Source of the DNA: Streptomyces litmocidini
GTDB lineage: Bacteria; Actinomycetota; Actinomycetes; Streptomycetales; Streptomycetaceae
DNA length: 64,000 nucleotides
Direction of reading: 5' to 3'
NCBI RefSeq assembly: GCF_014649755.1
Contig: NZ_BMTQ01000012.1
Span: 1-64,000 of the forward strand
The notes beneath the pieces were generated by a model. The model saw nothing but the letters and a program-made list of their open reading frames with translations, ran no database searches and was not told where the DNA came from. Each line of letters starts with the position of its first letter. The first letter of the stretch is position 1. Shown here one piece after another: positions 8,668-17,838 of this stretch. The translations under genes were made by a program, and so were the position numbers.

Positions 8668-10184
8668 CGACACGTACGACCGCGGAGTCTCCGGTCGCCG
8701 CCCCCCTGCTCGACCTGCATTCCCTGGTGGTGGCGGTGCTCAGACGCCGCCGGCTCTGGGGTGCGCTCGCGCTGCTCGGCCTCGTCCTCGGCGCGGCGGT
8801 GGCGGTCCTGCTGCCGGCGCCGCCGACCGCGATGACGAAGGTCCTCGTCGCCCGGCAGGAGGACCAGCCGAACGACCCCGGGACGCTGATCCGCACCGAT
8901 GTCGCGCTGCTGCGGACCACCCGGATCGCCGGTGACGCCCTGAAGGCCCTCAAGTCCCCGGAGAGGCCCGAGGACTTCATGAAGGACTACGAGGGAATCG
9001 GCCTCACCAACAACCTGCTGCAGATCAACGCGACGGGCGACAGCGACGCCGACGCGGTGGCCCGCGTGAAGGCGCTGGCCGACGCGTTCGTCGCGGACCA
9101 CGTGCGGCGGATACAGCAGGCCGCGAACGCCGACGCCAAGGCCCTGCTCGACCAGCGGGACCGGCTGAAGGTCGAACTCGCCCAGGTCAACGAGGAGATC
9201 GGGGACGAGTCGTCACAGGGCGCGGCGAAGGCCTCGGCGAACACGGAGTCGCTGTTCTCCCGCCGGGCCGAACTCACCTCGCGCATCTCCGACTTCAGCC
9301 AGCGCGCCGAGGAGGCCCGCATCGGCACGCCCCGGCTGATCTCCGGCACGCAGATCGTCGACGACCCGCGCCCGGTCGAGCGCTCCCTGCCCAGGTCCCT
9401 CGCCAAGGACGCCGGGATCGGGCTGGTCCTCGGGCTCGCCCTGGGGCTCGCGGTGGCGGCCGTCGGAACGGTGGTGGCGGACCGTCCCGTGCTGCGCCGG
9501 GAGATCGCGGCGCACCTCGGGGCCTCGGTGATCGCGGAGCTGCCCGGCCGGCCGGGCCGGCGGTGGCGGCGCCGCGGGACCCGGACGGCGCGGACCCGGC
9601 TCGCCGCGTCCCTGGCCCGCACCGCGCGCGGCTCCGCGGAGCCGATGTCCCTCCTCGAACTGGGCTGCGCGGACGGCGTGCGCGTGATCGCGCTCGACCT
9701 CGCCGGGTCCCTGGGCGCGGAGGGGCCGGTGGTCGTCGTCGACGGGCTGCCCGGCCCGGAGCTCTCCGGCCGCCGGCCGCGGCCCGGGGACCCGACCGTG
9801 GTCGGCCTGGAGCGTGCCGCGGCCGTGGCGCACCAGGAGCGCCGGATCGGCGTCGGCTCGGTGGGGCCCGGCACGGCGTGGACCGACCTGCCGTACCTGG
9901 GGACGCGGACCGTTCTCGTCGTACGGGCCGGGCACGGCAGCGCGGCCTGGCTGCACACCGTGGCGCGGCAACTCGCCGAGCAGCGCATCCTCGTGCTCGG
10001 TGTGGTGCTGATCGACCCCGATCCGCGTGACCGGACCGACGGGACGCTGTGGGACGGGGGGCCGCAGGCCGCGCCGCGCGGCCGGAACGAGGGGCCCGCC
10101 CGGGCGAACGGCACGGGCCGGCGGCAGAGGGAGCGTCTGCCCGCGTGGGCGACGGTCCCGGACAGCGACCAGGAGGCGCGGTAG
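8664..10184 (+). CDS. Second Wzz-type co-polymerase, paralogue of the preceding gene
   Basis: A 506-residue protein beginning at a GTG that overlaps the preceding stop (GTGA). Helix 1 (RLWGALALLGLVLGAAVAVLL, about residues 28-48) is followed by a Wzz domain with TKVLVARQEDQPNDPG, a long coiled-coil arm (ANADAKALLDQRDRLKVELAQVNEEIGDE) and the pre-helix motif VDDPRPVERSLPRSLAKD. Helix 2 is GIGLVLGLALGLAVAAVGTVV. The C-terminal 200 residues form a Rossmann-like domain (VIALDLAGSLGAEGPVVVVDG, then RTVLVVRAGHGSAAWLHTV) with no P-loop, resembling the tail of the preceding protein. Together the pair may form a heteromeric co-polymerase. No separate BY-kinase or phosphatase gene is present in the operon. 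Confidence 0.82.
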   Translation: MTTRTTAESPVAAPLLDLHSLVVAVLRRRRLWGALALLGLVLGAAVAVLLPAPPTAMTKVLVARQEDQPNDPGTLIRTDVALLRTTRIAGDALKALKSPERPEDFMKDYEGIGLTNNLLQINATGDSDADAVARVKALADAFVADHVRRIQQAANADAKALLDQRDRLKVELAQVNEEIGDESSQGAAKASANTESLFSRRAELTSRISDFSQRAEEARIGTPRLISGTQIVDDPRPVERSLPRSLAKDAGIGLVLGLALGLAVAAVGTVVADRPVLRREIAAHLGASVIAELPGRPGRRWRRRGTRTARTRLAASLARTARGSAEPMSLLELGCADGVRVIALDLAGSLGAEGPVVVVDGLPGPELSGRRPRPGDPTVVGLERAAAVAHQERRIGVGSVGPGTAWTDLPYLGTRTVLVVRAGHGSAAWLHTVARQLAEQRILVLGVVLIDPDPRDRTDGTLWDGGPQAAPRGRNEGPARANGTGRRQRERLPAWATVPDSDQEAR

Positions 10185-10187
10185 CAC

Positions 10188-12122
10188 ATGTGTGGCATCG
10201 CAGGCACGTACCGGTGGCCCGACGGGAAGGAAGTGACCGACCGGCTCACCGAGACCCTCGCGCATCGCGGTCCGGACGGGGCCGGCCGGTACGGCCACCC
10301 CGTCGGTGACGCGGAAGTGCACCTGGGGCACCGCCGGTTGTCGATCGTCGACCTGTCCGAGACCGGCGCCCAGCCGATGGTCTCGGGCGGCCTCGTCCTG
10401 ACGTACAACGGCGAGCTGTACAACGCGCCCGAGCTGCGGGCCGAGCTGGCGGCGGCGGGGGCACGCTTCCGGGGGACCTCCGACACCGAGGTGGTCCTGG
10501 AGGCGTGGCGGCGCTGGGGCACGGACTGCCTGCCCCGGCTGCGCGGCATGTTCGCGTTCGGGATCTTCGACGAGCGGACCGGTGAGCTGGTGCTCGCCCG
10601 CGACCAGCTGGGCATCAAGCCGCTGTTCCTGCTGCGGCGCGGCGGGGGCCTGGTGTTCGCCTCCGAGCTGAAGGCGCTCGCCGCCGTGACCGGCGGATCC
10701 CTGGAGGTGGACCACGCGGCCCTGGTGGCCTCGCTGCTCTACTACTGGGTGCCGGACTCGCGGTGCGCGTTCCGCGAGGCGGAGAAGCTGCCGCCGGGGA
10801 GCTGGCTGCGGTGCCGGCCCGACGGGCGGGTGGAGCGCGGCCGGTTCTGGCACCTGAAGGACGTCGCCGCCGAGGGCCGGGAGCGGGCCCTGGCCGGCGA
10901 GCGGCCGGATCTCGCCGCGATCGTCGAGGAGTCGACCCGGCGTCACCTGCTGTCCGACGTGCCCGTGGCGACCTTCCTCTCGGGCGGGCTCGACTCCAGC
11001 TATCTGACGGCGCTCGCGGCCCGCGAGCAGCCCGGGATCTCGGCCTACACGATCGGGTTCCGCGCCGAGGACGCCAAGTTCGAGGCGATGCCGGACGACC
11101 TGCGCTACGCCCGGCGGGTGGCCGAGCGGTTCGGCGTCGACCTGCACGAGATCGAGATCGCCCCGGACGTGCTCGACCTGCTGCCGCGGATGACGTACCA
11201 CCTGGACGAGCCGATCGGCGACCCCGCCGCGATCAACACCTTCCTGATCTGCTCGGCCGCCCGGGAGGCCGGGGTGAAGGTGATGCTGTCGGGGATGGGG
11301 GCCGACGAGCTGTTCGCCGGGTACCGCAAGCATCTGGCCAACCTGGTCGCGCTGCGCTACCAGCGCGTGCCGCGGCCCCTGCGGCGCGGCGTGTCCAGGG
11401 CCGTCGACCTGCTGCCGGTCGCCTCGGCCCGCCGCGGGTACCGGTCGGTGCGCTTCGCGAAGCGGTTCCTGTCGTTCGCCGATCTGCCGGAGGAGACGGC
11501 GTTCCGGCGGAGCTACACCATGTACGACCGGGACGAGCTGCTCGGCCTGATCGATCCGGACCTGGCCGGGACGGTCGACGACGTGCTGACCGAGCACGCG
11601 GACGTGTACGAGGACAACGCGCTCGACGACTTCGTCAACCGCATGTGCCTGGGCGACGCCCGGATGTTCCTGCCGGGCCTGAACCTGGCGTACACGGACC
11701 GGTCGAGCATGGCCGCGTCGACCGAGGTGCGGGTGCCGTACGTGGACGTCGAGGTGGTCAAGGCGGCGTTCACCGTGCCCGGCGACCGCAAGATCGTCGG
11801 CCGTCAGGGCAAGGCCGTCCTCAAGGAGGCGGCCGCTTCCGTCCTGCCCCGGGAGATCGTGTACCGGCCCAAGGGCCTCTTCAGCGCCCCGCTGCGCGCC
11901 TGGATGAGCCGCGACCTGGCCCCGCTGGTGCGCGAGGTGATCCACGACGGCGAGCTCGTCCGCTCCGGCTTCCTGCGCCGCGACGCCCTGGAGCGCCTCG
12001 CCGCCGAGGACGCGGCCGGGCACCGGGACCACTCCAAGCACCTGTGGCACGTGCTGACCCTCGAGTACTGGTACCGCGGCGCGACCTCCGGGTCCGGTCG
12101 GACCGCTTCCCTGACCGCGTAG
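10188..12122 (+). CDS. asnB: Glutamine-dependent asparagine synthase-like amidotransferase (AsnB family)
   Basis: A 644-residue two-domain enzyme. The N-terminal class II glutaminase domain begins MCGIAGTYRW, giving the catalytic N-terminal cysteine after Met removal, and continues HRGPDGAG, RLSIVDLS, YNGELYN and SDTEVVLEAW. The C-terminal synthetase domain has the pyrophosphate loop TFLSGGLDSSYLTAL near residue 265 and LSGMGADELFAGYRKH. In polysaccharide operons such proteins usually amidate a uronic acid or other carboxylate rather than make free asparagine; that role is inferred from the AlgD-like gene upstream. Only 3 bp separate it from the previous gene. Confidence 0.88.
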   Translation: MCGIAGTYRWPDGKEVTDRLTETLAHRGPDGAGRYGHPVGDAEVHLGHRRLSIVDLSETGAQPMVSGGLVLTYNGELYNAPELRAELAAAGARFRGTSDTEVVLEAWRRWGTDCLPRLRGMFAFGIFDERTGELVLARDQLGIKPLFLLRRGGGLVFASELKALAAVTGGSLEVDHAALVASLLYYWVPDSRCAFREAEKLPPGSWLRCRPDGRVERGRFWHLKDVAAEGRERALAGERPDLAAIVEESTRRHLLSDVPVATFLSGGLDSSYLTALAAREQPGISAYTIGFRAEDAKFEAMPDDLRYARRVAERFGVDLHEIEIAPDVLDLLPRMTYHLDEPIGDPAAINTFLICSAAREAGVKVMLSGMGADELFAGYRKHLANLVALRYQRVPRPLRRGVSRAVDLLPVASARRGYRSVRFAKRFLSFADLPEETAFRRSYTMYDRDELLGLIDPDLAGTVDDVLTEHADVYEDNALDDFVNRMCLGDARMFLPGLNLAYTDRSSMAASTEVRVPYVDVEVVKAAFTVPGDRKIVGRQGKAVLKEAAASVLPREIVYRPKGLFSAPLRAWMSRDLAPLVREVIHDGELVRSGFLRRDALERLAAEDAAGHRDHSKHLWHVLTLEYWYRGATSGSGRTASLTA

Positions 12123-12139
12123 AGAACAAGAGGACTTCG

Positions 12140-14314
12140 GTGAAACAGGTCGTACAGAACTACAAGAGCGGCGAACTGGCCGTGCTCGACGTCCCGGTGC
12201 CGGGGTGCAAGCCGGGCGGTGTCCTCGTCCGGACCGCGTACTCGCTGATATCCACGGGCACCGAGCTCATGAAGGTGTCCGAGGCCGGGATGTCGATGCT
12301 CGGCAAGGCCCGCTCGCGCCCGGACCAGGTCGCCAAGGTCGTGCAGAGCGTGGCCACCAACGGCGTGCCCGCCACGTACCGCAAGGTGATGGGCAAGCTC
12401 GACTCGTACACCCCGCTCGGGTACTCGCTGTGCGGGGTGGTCGAGCAGGTCGGCGCCGGGATCGACGACGTGAAGGTCGGCGACCTCGTGGCCTGCGCCG
12501 GCAACGAGCACGCGCTGCACGCCGAGCTGAACTGGGTGCCGAAGAACCTCTACACCCCGGTCCCGGACGGCCTCGCGCCCCGGCACGCCGCCTTCGGCAC
12601 CGTCGGGTCCATCGCGCTCCAGGGCGTCCGCCAGGGCGAGCCGCAGCTCGGCGAGGTGGCGCTCGTCATCGGCCTCGGGCTGATCGGGCAGCTGGTGGTG
12701 CAGCTCCTCGCCGCCGCGGGCGTCCGCGTCGTCGGCGCCGACCCCGACCCGGCGCGCTGCGAGCTCGCCGAGCGCCTGGGTGCCGAGGCCTGCGGCGATC
12801 CCGGATCGGCCTCCGTGGAGGCCGCCGTCGCCGAGCTCACCGGCGGTCACGGCGTGGACCAGGTGTATCTGGCGGCCGGTGGCGGCAGCAACCAGCCCGT
12901 CGAGCTGGCCGCCCGGCTGTGCCGGGACCGCGGCCGGGTCGTCGACATCGGCAAGTGCCGTCTGGACCTGCCGTGGAACGCGTACTACGAGAAGGAGCTC
13001 GACGTCCGGTTCTCCCGCAGTTACGGCCCGGGGCGCTACGACCCGGAGTACGAGCTGGAGGGGCGGGACTATCCGATCGGCTACGTGCGCTGGACCGAGC
13101 GCCGGAACCTGGCGTGCTTCCTCGACCTCATGGCCCGGGGCGGCGTCGACGTGGAGCCGCTGGTGTCCCACGTCGCCGACTTCGACGACGCCGTCGAGAC
13201 GTACCGGTCGCTGAAGGACGGCGAGCTGAAGGCCGTGGCCGTGCTGTTCCGGTACCCCGGGCGGGCGGAGGAAGCCCCGGAGGCGCCGGCGGTGGCCGTG
13301 CCCGCGGTGAACGTGCGGCGCACGACGGCCGGGGCCGCCGGGACTCCGGTACGGGTCGCGTTCGTCGGGGCGGGCAACTACGCCACCTCGATGCTGCTGC
13401 CCCACCTGGCCGGGCGCGAGGGCGTCGAGCTGTCCACGGTCGTCACCACGACGGCCCTGTCCGCGGCCAACGCGCAGCGGAAGTTCGGTTTCGCCCGCGC
13501 CACCACCGATCTCGACGCCGTGCTCGGCGACGGGTCCGTCGACGCGGTGTTCGTGGTCACCCGGCACAGCTCGCACGCCGACCTGACCCGGAAGGCGCTG
13601 CTCGCCGGCAAGTCGGTGTTCGTGGAGAAGCCGCTGGCGCTCACCGAGGACGAGCTGGCCGGTGTGCTCGCGACCGTGGAGGAGTCCGGCAACGACCGGC
13701 TCCAGGTGGGCTTCAACCGCCGGTTCGCGCCGCTGCTCCAGGAGGCGAAGCAGCGGTTCGGCGCCCGGACCGGCCCCGCGAACCTCCGCTACCTGGTCAA
13801 CGCCGGCCGTCTCGAGCACGGCAGCTGGTACCTCCGGCAGGGCAGCGAGGGCTCGCGGTTCGCCGGCGAGGGCGGTCACTTCATCGACACGGCGAGCTGG
13901 CTCCTCGACGCCGATCCCGTCTCCGTGTACGCGGTGGCCACCCCCGGCAACGAGGACCTCCAGGTCGTGCTGCGCTACCCGGACGGGTCCACCGCCACCA
14001 TCAGCTACGTCACCACCGGCGCCTCCGGCTTCCCCAAGGAGACCCTCGACCTGGTCGCCGACGGCAAGGTGCTGCGGCTCGACGACTTCGTCCGCGCCTC
14101 CGTCTACGGTCGGAAGCGGTGGGTCAGTTCGCGGCTGCCCAAGGCTCGCGACAAGGGCCAGAACGCCGAACTGGCCGCGTTCTTCCGGGCCGTACGGACC
14201 GGCGGGCCGATGCCGGTGCCGCTGGAGTCGCTCGTCGCCACCACGGCGGCCACCCTCGCCGTACCGGCCGGCCTGGCGGGCGGCGCGCCGGTGACGCTGG
14301 CGGGGCACCGATGA
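12140..14314 (+). CDS. Two-domain dehydrogenase: MDR alcohol-dehydrogenase domain fused to a Gfo/Idh/MocA domain
   Basis: A 724-residue fusion. Residues 1-380 are a medium-chain dehydrogenase (YSLISTGTELM, LGYSLCGVVEQVGAGID, VGDLVACAGNEHALHAEL, and the NAD loop VIGLGLIGQLVVQLLAA). Residues from about 400 form a Gfo/Idh/MocA oxidoreductase (VRVAFVGAGNYATSMLLPHLA, VTRHSSHADLTRKALLAGKSVFVEKPLALTEDE split across two strands, and LQVGFNRRFAPLL). Such bi-domain oxidoreductases sit in polysaccharide loci next to heparinase-like genes, as here. The substrate, probably a uronic or other polymer sugar, is unknown. It starts at GTG 12140 after AAGAGGA. The next gene overlaps its stop. Confidence 0.85.
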   Translation: MKQVVQNYKSGELAVLDVPVPGCKPGGVLVRTAYSLISTGTELMKVSEAGMSMLGKARSRPDQVAKVVQSVATNGVPATYRKVMGKLDSYTPLGYSLCGVVEQVGAGIDDVKVGDLVACAGNEHALHAELNWVPKNLYTPVPDGLAPRHAAFGTVGSIALQGVRQGEPQLGEVALVIGLGLIGQLVVQLLAAAGVRVVGADPDPARCELAERLGAEACGDPGSASVEAAVAELTGGHGVDQVYLAAGGGSNQPVELAARLCRDRGRVVDIGKCRLDLPWNAYYEKELDVRFSRSYGPGRYDPEYELEGRDYPIGYVRWTERRNLACFLDLMARGGVDVEPLVSHVADFDDAVETYRSLKDGELKAVAVLFRYPGRAEEAPEAPAVAVPAVNVRRTTAGAAGTPVRVAFVGAGNYATSMLLPHLAGREGVELSTVVTTTALSAANAQRKFGFARATTDLDAVLGDGSVDAVFVVTRHSSHADLTRKALLAGKSVFVEKPLALTEDELAGVLATVEESGNDRLQVGFNRRFAPLLQEAKQRFGARTGPANLRYLVNAGRLEHGSWYLRQGSEGSRFAGEGGHFIDTASWLLDADPVSVYAVATPGNEDLQVVLRYPDGSTATISYVTTGASGFPKETLDLVADGKVLRLDDFVRASVYGRKRWVSSRLPKARDKGQNAELAAFFRAVRTGGPMPVPLESLVATTAATLAVPAGLAGGAPVTLAGHR

Positions 14315-16281
14315 CGATGGGCGCGGGCTGGTACCTGCGGCGGCTGTCCGCGATGGGACCGCGGGAGGTCGGCGGCCGGGCGGTCGACGCGGTGCGCAGG
14401 CGGCGGTGGCGGTCGGCGCGGCCGGAGTTCCCGGGCGTGACCGGCGCCCGGTTCACCGCCGTGCTCCCCGCCGGGACGATCGACCGGGTGGCCCCCGACG
14501 CCGCGAAGCGTCTCGTGGCCGAGGCGGACCGGCTGATGGCCGGGCACGCCGAGTACTTCGGGGTGGAGCGCGGCGACCTGGTCGACCCGGACTGGTGGTT
14601 CGACCCGAAGACCGGGCGCCGGGCGCCTTCGGGGTACGCCTTCGACGTCCCGTACCGGGACGAGGAGGCGGTCGGGGACATCAAGCAGATCTGGGAACCG
14701 TCCCGGCACCAACACCTCACCGTGCTCGCCGCCGCCTACGCGGTCACCGGGGACGAGCGGTACGCGGAGCGGGTGGCCGGCCACCTGCGGTCGTGGTGGG
14801 CGGCCAACGCGCCGCTGCGCGGGGTGCACTGGACGAGCGGCATCGAGCTGGGGATCCGGCTGCTCTCCTGGGTGTGGGTCCGCCGGCTGCTCGACGGCTG
14901 GCGGGGCGCGGCCGGCCTCTTCGAGGAGAACCCGGTGGCGCTCCGCCAGATCTGGTACCACCAGCGCTGGCTGGCCGCCTTCCCCAGCCGGGGGTCCTCG
15001 GCGAACAACCACGTCATCGCGGAGGCCGCCGGGCAGTTCGCCGCGGCCTGCGCGTTCGGCTGGTTCCCCGCCTCGGCGCGCTGGCGGGACGACGCGCTGC
15101 GGTCGCTCGACCGGCACCTGCGGAGCAACACCTTCCTGTCCGGCCTCAACCGCGAGCTGGCTTCCGAGTACCACGGCCTCGTCCTCGAACTCGGCCTGGC
15201 CGCGCTGGCCGAGGCGGACGCCGCCGGCGTGCCGGTGCCCGCGACCACCCGGCTCGTCCTGCTGCGGATGACCGACGCGCTCGCGGCCGTCGTGGACGAC
15301 CGGCTGCGGCCGCCCCGCCAGGGGGATGCGGACGACGGGCACGGTCTGATCGTGGACGGCGCGGGCAGCGACCGCTGGGGCTCGCTCCTCGCCACCGGCG
15401 ACGCCGTGTTCGGCCGGCTCGCCTGGTGGCCGGAGGTGACCGGCACCGATGTGCGCACCCCCCTGCTGGCCGCGCTCGTCAGGCCCGGCGGACCGGCCGT
15501 GAAGCGGCCGGCGGACCGGCCGGTCCACTTCCCCGACGCGGGCATGACGATCATGAGGGCGCCGGGGGAGATCTGGGTCCGCTGCGACGGCGGTCCGCAC
15601 GGCTTCCTGTCCATCGCCGCGCACGGGCACGCGGACGCCCTGTCCGTGGAGGTCCGGCACGACGGCGTCGACGTGCTCGCCGACCCGGGGACGTACTGCT
15701 ACCACGGACAGCCCGAGTGGCGGCAGTACTTCCGGTCGACCCTCGGCCACAACACCCTGCGGCTCGACGGCCGCGACCAGTCCGTCTCGGGCGGCCCGTT
15801 CCTGTGGACCCGGCACGCCGAGAGCCGCGTCCTGGTCGCGGACACCTCGAACCCGGCGGTGTCCCGATGGTGCGCCGAGCACGACGGCTACCGGCCCTCC
15901 GTGCACCGCCGCCGGGTGGAGCTGACGGCCGCGAGCCGGGAGCTGCGGGTAGTCGACGAGGTGCGGGGCCCGGGCGGTGCCGTGGAGCTGGCGTTCCACC
16001 TCGGTCCGGCGATCGCCGCGGAACTCGTGGGGAACCGGGCGGTGCTCACCTGGACCGTGGACGGCGAGGACCGCTCGGCGGTGCTCGACCTGCCGGCGGG
16101 GCTGTCCTGGCGGGCGCACCGCGGCGAGGGCGAGCCTTCCCCGGGCTCGTCGAGCGGCGGGTGTCCCGTCCTCGGCTGGTACTCCGGAGGCTTCGGGCGC
16201 AAGGAGCCCGCCACCACGCTGCTCGGCACGGGTTTCGCCGACGGCGCGGAGTTCGTCACCGTACTCGGGTTCCACGGCTAG
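14311..16281 (+). CDS. Heparinase II/III-family polysaccharide lyase
   Basis: A 656-residue protein. The N-terminal alpha/alpha-toroid domain contains EPSRHQHLTVLAAAYA, GVHWTSGIELGIRLLSWV and SSANNHVIAEAAGQFAA. The C-terminal beta-sandwich holds HGFLSIAAHGHADALSVEV, DVLADPGTYCYHG and YFRSTLGHNTLRLDG, the family's His/Tyr-rich active-site region with an upstream Asn. No signal peptide is visible at the N-terminus (MTMGAGWYLRRLSAMG), which is typical for the copies found in export loci. In this operon it could trim or release the uronic-acid polymer. It starts with an ATGA overlap. Family membership is secure; the glycan it cuts is unknown. Confidence 0.87.
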   Translation: MTMGAGWYLRRLSAMGPREVGGRAVDAVRRRRWRSARPEFPGVTGARFTAVLPAGTIDRVAPDAAKRLVAEADRLMAGHAEYFGVERGDLVDPDWWFDPKTGRRAPSGYAFDVPYRDEEAVGDIKQIWEPSRHQHLTVLAAAYAVTGDERYAERVAGHLRSWWAANAPLRGVHWTSGIELGIRLLSWVWVRRLLDGWRGAAGLFEENPVALRQIWYHQRWLAAFPSRGSSANNHVIAEAAGQFAAACAFGWFPASARWRDDALRSLDRHLRSNTFLSGLNRELASEYHGLVLELGLAALAEADAAGVPVPATTRLVLLRMTDALAAVVDDRLRPPRQGDADDGHGLIVDGAGSDRWGSLLATGDAVFGRLAWWPEVTGTDVRTPLLAALVRPGGPAVKRPADRPVHFPDAGMTIMRAPGEIWVRCDGGPHGFLSIAAHGHADALSVEVRHDGVDVLADPGTYCYHGQPEWRQYFRSTLGHNTLRLDGRDQSVSGGPFLWTRHAESRVLVADTSNPAVSRWCAEHDGYRPSVHRRRVELTAASRELRVVDEVRGPGGAVELAFHLGPAIAAELVGNRAVLTWTVDGEDRSAVLDLPAGLSWRAHRGEGEPSPGSSSGGCPVLGWYSGGFGRKEPATTLLGTGFADGAEFVTVLGFHG

Positions 16282-16292
16282 GGAGGAGGACC

Positions 16293-17837
16293 GTGCGGAT
16301 CACGTGGCGGCACCGGGCGGTGCCGGTGGCACTGCTCGCGCTGCTCGTGGCGACCGGCTGCGAGGGCGGCGGCGCGCCGGACGCCGGGCCGGAGCCGGAC
16401 GGCCGGCCGAAGGCCACCGCCGCTCCGTCCGCGTCCACGGCCGTGGCCCGGGTGTGCGCCGAGCCCCCGGCCGGGCCGGCGCGGGCGCCGGCGGGCGCGG
16501 TGACGGTCGACCCCTCGGTGACCGGTGACCTGGCCGCGAAGACCGAGGACAGCCCGCCGGGCACCACGTTCTGGCTGCGGCCGGGCAGGCACAGGCTGGA
16601 CCCGGGCGCGTACGACCAGGTCCTCCCCAAGGAGGGGAACACGTACATCGGGGCCCCGGGCGCGGTGCTCGACGGCGCGAGGACCAACCAGTACGCGTTC
16701 GGCGGCACCGCCCGCGACGTCACGATCAAGTACCTGACCGTGCGGGGTTTCGTCGCGCCGCGGGACGAGGGCGTGGTCAACCACGACTCGGCCGACGGGT
16801 GGGTGATCGAGCACGCGGTGATCCGGAACAACTCCGGCGCCGGGCTGATGGCCGGTGCCCGCCAGCAGGTCCGCGCCAGCTGCCTGCGGGACAACGGGCA
16901 GTACGCGATGAACGCCTACAAGGCCGGTGACTCCCTCGAGGGCCTGGTCGTCGAGGGCAACGAGATCACGGGCAACAACACCGACGACTGGGAGCGGAGG
17001 CAGCCGGGCTGCGGCTGCACGGGGGGCGTCAAGTTCTGGGCGGTCGACGGCGCCGACGTCCGCGGCAACTGGGTGCACGACAACCGCGGGGCCGGGCTGT
17101 GGGCGGACAACAACAACAACGACTTCCTCTTCGAGGACAACGTCCTCGAGGCGAACGACGGCGCCGCGCTGATGTACGAGACCAGCTACAACGCGGTCAT
17201 CCGCAACAACACGATCCGGCGGAACAACTGGGTCGAGGGCCGCGCGGGCGCCGAGGACGGCGACGACTTCCCGTACGCGAGCGTCTACGTGTCCGAGGCC
17301 GGCGGCGAGCCGCGGATCCACGCCCGTACGGACAGGATCGAGATCTACGGGAACGTGCTCGAGGACAACTGGTCGGGGATCACCCTGTGGGAGAACGCCG
17401 ACCGGTTCTGCAACAGCCCGGCCAACACCTCGACCGGCTACTGCACCCTGCTGGTCGAGGACACCCGGCGCTGCGCGCAGCCCGGGATCGCCGGCGCGCC
17501 GCTCTACGGCGACTGCCGGTGGAAGACCCAGCGGGTGGACATCCACGACAACCGCTTCGTCCTCGACAAGTCCGTCCTCGACTGCACGGTCCTGTGCGAC
17601 CGGATGGCGGTGCTCTCCAACGACGGGACCTCTCCGGACTGGTCGCCGTACAAGGGCGACCGGGTGGCCCGCGCGATCACGCTCCGGCAGGACAACCGCT
17701 GGCACGACAACGTCTACGTCGGGCCGTGGACGTTCGTCGCGCACGACGCGGGCCGGACGCTCGGCGCCGGGCAGTGGCAGGGCGCACCGTACGGGCAGGA
17801 CGCGGGCAGCACCTTCCGCGCGCGGGACGGTGGTTGA
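16293..17837 (+). CDS. Right-handed parallel beta-helix lipoprotein (pectate lyase / uronan-epimerase-like)
   Basis: A 514-residue lipoprotein. The signal peptide ends in LLVATGC, so the Cys near residue 24 is probably lipidated. A Pro/Ala linker precedes a beta-helix from about residue 80, with repeated short strands of the type VIEHAVIRNNSGAGLMAG, VVEGNEITGNN, VRGNWVHDNRGAGLWAD, FLFEDNVLEANDGAALMYE and IEIYGNVLEDNWSGITLWE, full of Asn ladder residues. Paired cysteines lie in the second half. The fold is used by polysaccharide lyases and mannuronan C5-epimerases; with an AlgD-like enzyme upstream, action on the exported polymer is a fair inference. It starts at GTG 16293 behind GGGAGGAGGA. 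Confidence 0.82.
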   Translation: MRITWRHRAVPVALLALLVATGCEGGGAPDAGPEPDGRPKATAAPSASTAVARVCAEPPAGPARAPAGAVTVDPSVTGDLAAKTEDSPPGTTFWLRPGRHRLDPGAYDQVLPKEGNTYIGAPGAVLDGARTNQYAFGGTARDVTIKYLTVRGFVAPRDEGVVNHDSADGWVIEHAVIRNNSGAGLMAGARQQVRASCLRDNGQYAMNAYKAGDSLEGLVVEGNEITGNNTDDWERRQPGCGCTGGVKFWAVDGADVRGNWVHDNRGAGLWADNNNNDFLFEDNVLEANDGAALMYETSYNAVIRNNTIRRNNWVEGRAGAEDGDDFPYASVYVSEAGGEPRIHARTDRIEIYGNVLEDNWSGITLWENADRFCNSPANTSTGYCTLLVEDTRRCAQPGIAGAPLYGDCRWKTQRVDIHDNRFVLDKSVLDCTVLCDRMAVLSNDGTSPDWSPYKGDRVARAITLRQDNRWHDNVYVGPWTFVAHDAGRTLGAGQWQGAPYGQDAGSTFRARDGG

Positions 17838-17838
17838 G

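Noticed and set aside
9213-12050. Minus-strand open frame of 945 codons opposite the Wzz and asnB genes
   Set aside because: It is the antisense shadow of two well-supported plus-strand genes; in very GC-rich DNA, long antisense frames are common. It has His/Gln/Arg-rich shadow composition and no family motif.
11804-14308. Minus-strand open frame of 834 codons opposite the two-domain dehydrogenase
   Set aside because: Shadow of a gene with clear MDR and Gfo/Idh/MocA motifs; no independent support.
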